DNA from: CAZFYZ01 sp964523735
Lineage (GTDB): Bacteria; Armatimonadota; UBA5829
DNA length: 5,548 bases
Assembly: GCA_964523735.1 (NCBI GenBank)
Contig: CAZFYZ010000187.1
Span: 1-5,548, forward strand
Direction of reading: 5' to 3'
Shown here: positions 1 through 5,046 of the stretch, piece after piece
How positions within the stretch are numbered: the stretch's first letter is position 1
Layout: every line of letters starts with the position of its first letter
The notes under the pieces: generated by a model
What the model was told of the DNA's origin: nothing
The model's input: only the letters and a program-made list of their open reading frames with translations
Database searches by the model: none
Program-made: the position numbers and the translations under genes

Positions 1-1
1 T

Positions 2-1585
2 CAGGAGATCTACCTCGCGGTTCTCTGTTCCAAGAAGGAGAGCACGAGGCCGGAGGTGCTCGAGGAGCTGGTGAAGTTCCACCACTACCTTGCAACTGTT
101 CACCACTTAGAAGGTGTCGATTTCTCTCCGCTCCGGGCATTTGCTGGCCCGCGCGTCCGAACGTCTGATGTTGGCGCGCTTTCGAGTGCGGAGGTCGGTC
201 GAGTACTCATTGAGCTGCAGAACGATCTCGAACGTGAAAGCGCGCGAATAGACTCTGGACCAGAGAATGTGCGTGCCTGCGCGCTACGAGTGCTGCTGTA
301 CTTGATCCTCGAGGCCGGCGCCCTGAGACCGAGCTCCGCGCACGGCTTGGTGCTCGGTGACCTCCATTTCCTTGGGCCAGGCGCAGACTTCATTCATGTG
401 CATCGCACAGGCGAGTACGGCGAGGCCAAGACCACGACCTCTGTCGGGTTCGTTCGGTTGGAGGGCGAGCTGTGGACTGCCCATAGAAAATGGGTGATCA
501 AATGGCTTGATCAGGAGCGGGCGTTAGCGGGTGAGACTTGGTGGAAGCAGCCAGTGTTCGCAGAGTCCCCAGGTTCCCGGCGACGATTCTTCACGCGCTA
601 CCTCACCAGGCGGCTTGACTCCCTGCTCAAGTGGGCGTCAGGGCAATCCAAGGCCAGGACATATTGGCTGCGGAAGCGTCGCGTCACTCTGAGGATGGGG
701 GCGGCGATGAACCAGCAGGTGCCGACCGCTCGAGGTGTTTACGCCATGCTTCGAGAGTCAGGGCATGCGGACATAGTCGTATCGCTCGAGCACTACATCT
801 ATGACATGGCGGTGCCATTAGCGCAGTACCTGAAGCGTGCAGGGGTGCTCGACAGGGTGCGTGCCTTGGCCGTGTCGGATATCTCTGCTGCAGCCCTTGA
901 TGCAGCTTGGCACCGGCAACGGCTTAGAGGGTCATCCGAATTCCATGGTGCAATTCTTGATCGGATCGGCGTCGAGGTATTTACAAGACCCACTGCATCG
1001 CTAACCGATCCGCCTGCGTTGTACAGGCAGAAAGCATTGACGCCACGGCATATCGACCTCTTCGCGCGTGAATACCATAGGCACGGCGATAGGCTGGAGG
1101 CGATGGCGCGCTCGGGACTGTCGAACGCGCAGGTGGAGCGGCTTGAGCGCGGGATCGGGACTTTAGTCGTCAAGAACGGCTTCGCGCCTTGGAGTGTTGG
1201 AGGAATTCGGCAGCGTCGAGGCATCATGGTGCCCGCGCGGAGGATCGACGGGAGTCAGAAGCTGTTTCAGCTCATGGACGATCCACCAACCCAATGGCTT
1301 GGGCTTCTGGCCGAGGCGTGGCAAGAGCAAGGCTATGTGCATCGTCTCCATGACAGTGACGTAGTTCTGATCCTGGACTCAGAAACTGTCCAGAGTGCCG
1401 CGGAGGAGATGCTGATAAAGACTGATCTGGATCTAAAAATAGAGGTCCGTAGCCGCGACAAAGCGGTCCTTGTTACCAACGAAAAGGACCAAGGGCGCAC
1501 GAGCTCGCACGCAGCCGCCGTACGTTGGGCTCTCGCGATGATTTGGTTGTATCGGCGCCTGGTCGCTCACCCAACCACGGCTTGA
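2..1585 (+). CDS. Tyrosine-recombinase-like site-specific integrase with long C-terminal extension, 5'-partial
   Basis: This is probably a DNA strand-exchange enzyme of the tyrosine recombinase (phage integrase) family. The frame stays open from base 2. The first in-frame start, GTG at 56, has no well-placed ribosome site, so the true start lies left of the window. Residues here are counted from that GTG. The catalytic-domain pattern is readable: the box I arginine in EAGALRPSS (R91), a beta-hairpin lysine in EAKTTTS (K125), an arginine in YWLRKRR (R206), SGH (H237), and a nucleophile candidate in LEHYIYD (Y247, 10 residues after the His, as in the common LRHYIH pattern). The usual HxxR histidine appears to be tyrosine (Y203). 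Residues 1-40 look like the end of the N-terminal SAM-like domain. Residues from about 260 to 509 form an extension that I do not recognise. The 3' end overlaps the convergent gene by 19 bp. The family call is fairly sure; activity and target site are unknown. Confidence 0.75.
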   Translation, partial: QEIYLAVLCSKKESTRPEVLEELVKFHHYLATVHHLEGVDFSPLRAFAGPRVRTSDVGALSSAEVGRVLIELQNDLERESARIDSGPENVRACALRVLLYLILEAGALRPSSAHGLVLGDLHFLGPGADFIHVHRTGEYGEAKTTTSVGFVRLEGELWTAHRKWVIKWLDQERALAGETWWKQPVFAESPGSRRRFFTRYLTRRLDSLLKWASGQSKARTYWLRKRRVTLRMGAAMNQQVPTARGVYAMLRESGHADIVVSLEHYIYDMAVPLAQYLKRAGVLDRVRALAVSDISAAALDAAWHRQRLRGSSEFHGAILDRIGVEVFTRPTASLTDPPALYRQKALTPRHIDLFAREYHRHGDRLEAMARSGLSNAQVERLERGIGTLVVKNGFAPWSVGGIRQRRGIMVPARRIDGSQKLFQLMDDPPTQWLGLLAEAWQEQGYVHRLHDSDVVLILDSETVQSAAEEMLIKTDLDLKIEVRSRDKAVLVTNEKDQGRTSSHAAAVRWALAMIWLYRRLVAHPTTA

Positions 1586-2316
1586 GCTGCTATGGGTTCT
1601 TGGTAGGAGATTCGTCCACCCTGCGAGGCGACCCACCGATTGTTGCCGTCTTGAAGGATGGTGCCGGAGAACCACAAGCCTTCTCGGATGATCGACATTG
1701 GAAGTGCCTCTACGATCGCCTCCAGGTCCGGTGGGATCGATACTTCGAGGCGGTCGTGTGTGAGAAGAACTTTGAGTCCTCCGCGTACTGAATATGTGAT
1801 GCCGGTGATTGGCATCGTGGCGGTCCGGCTGCGAACAGGGGGCGCGGCCGGCTGCACGAACGCTGCCGGGTCCAAAGCTGGGACCACGTGAACACCAGAT
1901 GCGTCGTTGTAAGTAACGGCGATGCTTGCGTCCGGGTTCCGGGCGGACGTGGCGCGCAAAATATCGACGGCGATCTGTGACGTCAACGCTTTCGTGAGTG
2001 GCGCAGGAACGGGTTTCAGAGAATTTTCAACAATCTCTTTTGCAGTGCGTTGCATCGTTGCCGAAAAACATGAGTCATCTGCAACATGAGGCAACTCTGG
2101 ATTTGACTCGGGCAAGAGATAAATCCTGAGTCGATCGCCAAGGTTGTAAACATCGGACGCGCGGCGTCCAAATGTCCTCAGAACGCTGTTGATCTGGTGG
2201 GGGATTTCTTTGAGTTTTCCTATGTCTGCGGCAGAAATTAGAGCAGGGAGAGTCTGTGGGGCGTTGTTGGTGAACAGCAGAAACTCAAAAAACGGACCTT
2301 CGGGTAACGTGGTCAT
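1567..2316 (-). CDS. Hypothetical protein, 249 aa, convergent with the integrase
   Basis: I do not recognise this family. The ATG at 2314-2316 is chosen because GAGGT (complement of 2323-2327) sits 6 nt upstream of it. The protein looks soluble, with no signal peptide and no membrane segment. Residues 1-145 form an N-terminal region that appears mixed alpha/beta and contains a single Cys (C83). Residues about 148-170 are rich in Pro, Ala and Val and look like a linker. Residues about 171-235 are rich in predicted strands (ITYSVRGG, KVLLTHDRLEVSI, GLWFSGTIL) and could be a small beta domain. The reading frame is long and has a good ribosome site, so it is probably a real gene. Its stop codon lies inside the integrase 3' end, and this tail-to-tail arrangement leaves no room for a terminator between them. 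A role linked to the integrase is possible but rests only on position. Confidence 0.7.
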   Translation of the reverse strand: MTTLPEGPFFEFLLFTNNAPQTLPALISAADIGKLKEIPHQINSVLRTFGRRASDVYNLGDRLRIYLLPESNPELPHVADDSCFSATMQRTAKEIVENSLKPVPAPLTKALTSQIAVDILRATSARNPDASIAVTYNDASGVHVVPALDPAAFVQPAAPPVRSRTATMPITGITYSVRGGLKVLLTHDRLEVSIPPDLEAIVEALPMSIIREGLWFSGTILQDGNNRWVASQGGRISYQEPIAAQAVVG

Positions 2317-2322
2317 TGCAGT

Positions 2323-2329
2323 ACCTCAC
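2323..2329 (-). promoter_or_regulatory. Ribosome binding site of the 249-aa minus-strand gene
   Basis: On the minus strand GTGAGGT precedes the ATG with 6 nt between GAGGT and the start codon. This is a normal Shine-Dalgarno spacing and decides the start at 2316. Confidence 0.6.
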
Positions 2330-2349
2330 GACAGGCAAAAAGGGGGCGC

Positions 2350-2370
2350 ACTCCGCTTGCTTGGCGGAGT
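2350..2370. repeat. Perfect 7-bp inverted repeat upstream of the minus-strand gene
   Basis: ACTCCGC (2350-2356) and GCGGAGT (2364-2370) flank a 7-nt loop. It lies 33 bp upstream of the minus-strand start codon. Read on the minus strand, it is followed 8 nt later by a run of five T. It could therefore be an operator, a 5'-leader hairpin or a weak terminator for transcription entering from upstream. The sequence alone does not decide between these. Confidence 0.4.
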
Positions 2371-2543
2371 CTTGATCGTTGGAGTAGGGCGGGATTGACC
2401 AGCAGCAGCCGGCTCACGCTGTGACACCGGAGGGCGGGACTGGGATGTCGTACACGGCACGACGCCCCAGCTCAGCAGTACGGGGTGAAGAAATGAAGGT
2501 CGTTAGGAGATACGGCAGCGAGCGGCCGCTTGGGACCGAATGA

Positions 2544-2570
2544 GGGCAGAAGTTGCTGGCGCAACTGCCC
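2544..2570. repeat. Imperfect 10-bp inverted repeat
   Basis: AGTTGC (2551-2556) and GCAACT (2561-2566) pair around a TGGC loop. GGGC (2544-2547) and GCCC (2567-2570) extend the stem outward past a 3-nt bulge (AGA). No T-run follows on either strand, so it is not an obvious terminator. Its function is unknown. Confidence 0.35.
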
Positions 2571-2854
2571 TGCGTGCCTTGCCCTGAGGCAAACGGACGT
2601 ATACGCCCTGGCGCGATTCATGAAGGCGGCATAGTGCGCCCGAATCAAAGGGGGGCCGCCTGCTTCAGAGGTCACCGCTGGCGGGATCGTCACCGGCGCA
2701 AGGATTTCTTTACCAGTAGACGGAAGATCCTGTCAAGCGCCCAGCCCCGAGTTCTTTCCTTCGCTGAGTCGCCCCGTGGTTCGCAGACACCTTGCAGCCA
2801 TAATCCACGGCAGCAGCAGTAGTGTCCATGAGCAGCAAGCGGTACACAGAGAAG

Positions 2855-2880
2855 TGAACCGCCCCGGCTTCTCCGGAGGC
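2855..2880 (+). repeat. Left terminal inverted repeat of the IS3 element
   Basis: It matches the reverse complement of 4127-4152 at 21 of 26 positions. The outer 13 bases (TGAACCGCCCCGG) and the inner 8 (CCGGAGGC) are identical, and all five mismatches are in the centre (CTTCT against GAATC). Confidence 0.85.
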
Positions 2881-2902
2881 TCCACCCTTTGAGGATGGGA
2901 CC

Positions 2903-3223
2903 ATGAAGAAGACATCAACACCACGATATTCCCCTGAGCTGCGCGAGCGCGCGGTGTGGATGGTGCTGGAGCACCAAGGCGCACGGACCGCAGTGGGCAG
3001 CGATCGTTTCGATCGTCGGCAAAGTCGGCTGTACGCCCGAGTCGTTGCGCCGATTGTTCCGCCAGACCGAGCGTGATCGCGGCTTGCGCAGCGGACCGAC
3101 GAGCAGGCGCGGACGAAGGTACTGGAGCGAGAGAACCGTGAGCTGCGTCAGGCCAACGAGATCCTGCGCAAGGCATCGGCGCATTTTGCCGAGGCGGAGC
3201 TCGACCGGCGGTTCAAGACATGA
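2903..3223 (+). pseudogene. IS3-family transposase orfA, frameshifted
   Basis: The product begins MKKTSTPRYSPELRERAVWM, a typical IS3 orfA start with the Arg-rich first helix of the DNA-binding domain. After the EHQGA segment, a shift near 2979-2981 moves the readable protein to another frame (HGPQWAAIVSIVGK, CTPESLRR, FRQTERDRG). A second shift near 3099 restores the first frame for the coiled-coil tail (VLERENRELRQANEILRKAS), which has leucine-zipper spacing and mediates OrfA/OrfAB multimerisation in this family. It ends at the TGA of 3221-3223, which overlaps the orfB ATG. Apart from the two frameshifts the protein is close to full length (about 105 residues). Confidence 0.85.
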
Positions 3224-4113
3224 CGGCGTTCATCGACGAACACCGCGCCACGTACGGAGTCGAGCCGATCCGCAGGGTGCTGCCGATCGCTCCGTCGACC
3301 TGCTACCCGCATGCGGCCAGGCACGTCTATCCGCAGCGGCAGCCAGCGCGACAGCGTAGCGATGCCGGGCTATGCGAGTAGCTCCGGCGCGTGTGGGAGG
3401 AGAACTTCCGGATGTACAGCGCCGGAAGGTCTGGAGGCAGTTGCTGCGCGAGGGCGTGTGCACGTCGCCCGCTGCACGGTGGAACGCCTCGTGCGGCAGA
3501 TGGGGCTGCGTGGCGTGGCCCGGGGCAAGCCGGTGCGCACCACGATCAGCGACCTGGCGCCCCCGTGCCCCCTGGATCGGGTGAACCGGCAGTTTAGCGC
3601 CGAGCGGCCAGACGCGCTGTGGGTGTCGGATTTCACGTACGTCTCAACCTAGCAGGGCTTCGCCTTCGTCATTGGTGTGTACGCCTGACGCATCGTCGGC
3701 TGGAAGGTGGCGGCACCCGCGCACGCGGACTTCGTCCTGGACGCCTTGGAGCAGGCACTGCACGCTCGCCGTGGTGCAGGCCAGCCGTTCCCTGATCCAT
3801 CATTCCGACCGGGCAGTCAATACTTTCGATTCACTACAGCGAGCGATTGGCCGAGGTCGGGATCGAGCCTTCCGTGGGCAGCGTGGAAGACCCCTACGAC
3901 AATGCGTTAGCTGAAACGATCAATGGCCTGTATAGGGCCGAGATGATCCACCGGCGCTCCTGGTAGAGCCGCGAGGCCGTGGAGCCGGCGACCCTGGAGT
4001 GGGAGGACTGGTTCAACCACCGGTGCCTGCTGGAGCCGATCGGCAACGTTCCGCCGGTCGAAGTCGAAGCGGCCTACTATCAGCAGGCCCGTGAGCTCAT
4101 CATGGCGGCGTGA
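3220..4113 (+). pseudogene. IS3-family transposase orfB (DDE integrase core), heavily degraded
   Basis: It starts as MTAFIDEHRATYGVEPI, with the ATG overlapping the orfA stop, and ends at TGA 4111-4113. The protein can be followed only by changing frame near 3425, 3460, 3790, 3812 and 3825. In-frame stops fall at 3379 (TAG), 3650 (TAG, in place of the usual Trp after YVST), 3686 (TGA, probably from CGA Arg) and 3964 (TAG). About two codons also seem missing near 3670, in the GFAFV...GVYA segment. The catalytic triad is still recognisable: Asp in WVSDFTYV (3629-3631), Asp in LIHHSDR (3807-3809), and Glu in NALAETINGLY (3913-3915). The tail ends YYQQARELIMAA. The sequence is clearly IS3-family, but it cannot be translated into one active protein. 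Confidence 0.88.
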
Positions 4114-4126
4114 CCCACACCAACGG

Positions 4127-4152
4127 GCCTCCGGGATTCCCGGGGCGGTTCA
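4127..4152 (-). repeat. Right terminal inverted repeat of the IS3 element
   Basis: This is the mirror of 2855-2880. Read on the minus strand it begins TGAACCGCCCCGG and ends CCGGAGGC, with a GAATC centre. It begins 13 bp after the orfB stop and marks the right edge of the element. Confidence 0.85.
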
Positions 4153-4195
4153 GTTGATTGGACGGGCTTGGTGTGGAGCTGCCAGATTGGTTGGC

Positions 4196-4677
4196 GATCT
4201 CAAGAACAAGTGCAACAGGTGATTTGAACTCGGTGATTTGCGTCTCGCCTGCTGGGGTGGACCGCCCCCATATCGCCTAGCGTGGGCGGCCGATCATCAC
4301 CGCCGCCACCCGGTTGAGGTGTTTCTGACTGCCCTGCGACAGGTCCGCGCCCTTGGGCAGGAACTGGAGCAGCAGGCGATTGGTGTTCGAGTTGGTGCCG
4401 CGCTGCGAAGGGGTGCGGGTCGGGGAATCACAGGTCGATGTTCAGCCGCGCCATCCGTTCGGCATAACAGGCTATCTCCGTGCCATTGTCATAGGTCAGG
4501 CTCATGCGCAAGGTCGGAAGCTTCTTCATCTGGCGGCTGAAGCCCACCAGCGCCCCTCCGCGGTGCACCCGTCCATCATGCACAGGATTACGAAGCGGGG
4601 TTCGACCTCAACCACCGTGTCGACGGCCCGTGTGCTCAATGTCCCGGGTGGTGATCCGGTGGTGGGCGGTTGACATC
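4196..4677 (-). pseudogene. IS30-family transposase remnant (C-terminal half)
   Basis: Reading the minus strand from 4677 downward, fragments of an IS30-type DDE transposase appear in family order. They are a vestige of the PGHWEGD motif (PGH, then a deletion); VDTVVEVEPRFVILC and MDGCTAE; after a frameshift GFSRQMKKLPTLRMSLTYDN; then LNIDL and a TGA where the family has Trp; FPDPH; after another shift QRGTNSNTNRLLLQFLPKG; GSQKHLNRVAAVMIGRPR and a TAG; finally ITEFKSPVALVLE, the usual C-terminus. The first Asp (WEGD) is deleted and the NENTN glutamate reads Ser, so the DDE triad is lost. The N-terminal helix-turn-helix half is absent and no terminal repeat is seen. Plus-strand open frames across this stretch are antisense shadows. 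Confidence 0.82.
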
Positions 4678-4696
4678 TTGCATTGCGGGTGATAAT
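4670..4696 (+). promoter_or_regulatory. Candidate sigma70-type promoter for the graspetide operon
   Basis: A perfect -35 box, TTGACA (4670-4675), is followed 15 nt later by GATAAT (4691-4696), five of six matches to the -10 consensus. The spacer is shorter than the 17-nt optimum. Transcription would start near 4703, leaving a leader of about 90 nt before the precursor start codon. The -35 box overlaps the last readable codons of the IS30 remnant. This is a motif match only. Confidence 0.4.
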
Positions 4697-4779
4697 AAGC
4701 AAGCGCTGGTTCACACTCTACCGAATGCAAATGAGTGCGAGCCGGTGACAAAAGAGCAGTAGGACGCGTTCATATAACT

Positions 4780-4786
4780 AAGGAGA
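4780..4786 (+). promoter_or_regulatory. Strong ribosome binding site of the precursor gene
   Basis: AAGGAGA lies just upstream of the ATG at 4793, with 7 nt between GGAG and the start codon. This near-ideal site supports the short downstream frame as a real, well-translated gene. Confidence 0.75.
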
Positions 4787-4792
4787 GTAGAA

Positions 4793-4975
4793 ATGAAGCC
4801 TTTTGTTCTGCAACAGCATGACTCTGATCGTGCCGCCCTGAGGGATCTGATCCCGTCTGAACTATCTCAAGTTGGCGGAGGTCAGCCTGTTTGCGATAGC
4901 GAACCCGGCATCGGGAATGCAAGCACCTGGACCGTCACTAAAGATGGTGGTCAAGACGACGGCTGCGACAATTAG
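4793..4975 (+). CDS. Putative graspetide (omega-ester-containing peptide) RiPP precursor, 60 aa
   Basis: This is probably the substrate of the ATP-grasp enzyme encoded 71 nt downstream. In this RiPP class, side-chain Thr/Ser hydroxyls are joined to Asp/Glu carboxylates as macrolactones (or Lys as lactams), then the leader is removed. The start is fixed by a strong ribosome site. Residues 1-30 look like the leader: MKPFVLQQ, a charged stretch (H9 to D18), then ELSQVGGG (23-30), which resembles the double-glycine motif cleaved by C39-type peptidase/ABC exporters. The remaining 30 residues look like the core, with C34 and C58 near its ends, a T-x-T-x-T run (T45, T47, T49) and acids D51, D55, D56 and D59 in KDGGQDDGCDN. 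The classic microviridin leader motif PFFARFL and core TxKxPSD are not present. Which residues are crosslinked, and whether the two Cys form a disulfide, cannot be seen. The call rests on this composition and on the neighbour. Confidence 0.75.
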   Translation: MKPFVLQQHDSDRAALRDLIPSELSQVGGGQPVCDSEPGIGNASTWTVTKDGGQDDGCDN

Positions 4976-4993
4976 TACCTAGTCGCTAAACCC

Positions 4994-5021
4994 GAGGAGA
5001 GGTGAAGTTTTGCCTCTCCTC
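4994..5021 (+). promoter_or_regulatory. Intercistronic hairpin between precursor and ATP-grasp gene
   Basis: GAGGAGAGG (4994-5002) pairs perfectly with CCTCTCCTC (5013-5021) around a 10-nt loop, and a T-G wobble could close it further. It begins 18 nt after the precursor stop and ends 25 nt before the ATP-grasp start. The sequence after it (TCTTACAAG) is only weakly T-rich, so it is not a canonical terminator. A partial attenuator or an mRNA-stabilising stem, which would give more precursor than enzyme, fits the location. The role is inferred. Confidence 0.6.
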
Positions 5022-5046
5022 TCTTACAAGTCGTCGATAGAGACCC

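Larger units (their letters stand above)
2317..2854. other. Non-coding or unrecognised stretch between the hypothetical gene and the IS3 element
   Basis: No convincing gene is seen in these 538 bases. A minus-strand frame at 2472-2693 (73 codons) and another at 2710-2904 (64 codons) are open. Neither has a clear ribosome site or a recognisable product, and the second runs into the IS end. The stretch contains two hairpins (2350-2370 and 2544-2570). It also has a short direct repeat, GTCACCG, at 2671-2677 and 2689-2695 (18-bp period), and a 10-bp palindrome, AGCGGCCGCT, at 2521-2530. On the minus strand, TTGACA near 2737 resembles a -35 box, but no good -10 box follows. It could be the regulatory region of the minus-strand gene plus debris of older insertions. 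Confidence 0.4.
2855..4152 (+). mobile_element. Decayed IS3-family insertion sequence, about 1.3 kb
   Basis: The element is bounded by 26-bp terminal inverted repeats that start TGAACCGCCCCGG at both ends, giving the TG...CA termini typical of the IS3 family. It contains the family's two-gene layout: an orfA with a helix-turn-helix and leucine zipper, then an orfB with the DDE integrase core overlapping it by ATGA. Its length is normal for the family. Both genes are broken at many points, so the element cannot supply its own transposase, although the ends might still be usable in trans. The 3 bp on each side (AAG on the left, GTT on the right) do not match, so no target duplication is seen. 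The style of orfA suggests the IS3 or IS51 subgroup, but this is not certain. Confidence 0.85.

Noticed and set aside
56..58. GTG as the true start of the integrase
   Set aside because: The frame is open from base 2 with plausible integrase-like sequence, the nearest AAGGAG is 16 nt away, and the SAM-like N-terminal domain would be missing, so the gene is better treated as 5'-partial.
2521..2530. AGCGGCCGCT palindrome as a regulatory site
   Set aside because: Short GC-rich palindromes are expected by chance in such DNA, and nothing around it supports a function.
2472..2693. 73-codon minus-strand open frame as a gene
   Set aside because: No ribosome site, no recognisable product, and the GC-rich context makes random open frames of this size common.
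2671..2695. GTCACCG direct repeat as iterons or a CRISPR-like unit
   Set aside because: Only two 7-bp copies are present, with no further units and no replication or Cas genes nearby.
3045..3652. Several plus-strand open frames (3045-3359, 3311-3652, 3372-3584) as separate genes
   Set aside because: Each contains a stretch of IS3 transposase joined to out-of-frame sequence; they are pieces of frameshifted orfA/orfB.
4238..4692. Plus-strand open frames of 62-106 codons
   Set aside because: They lie antisense to a clearly recognisable IS30 transposase remnant and have no ribosome site or family resemblance.
4773..4778. TATAAC as the -10 box of the precursor promoter
   Set aside because: It directly abuts the ribosome site, which would leave almost no leader, and no -35 box lies at a suitable distance (TGACA is about 22 nt away).
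4994..5021. Hairpin as a full intrinsic terminator
   Set aside because: The stem is strong, but it is followed by TCTTACAAG rather than a run of T, and it lies inside what looks like one operon.
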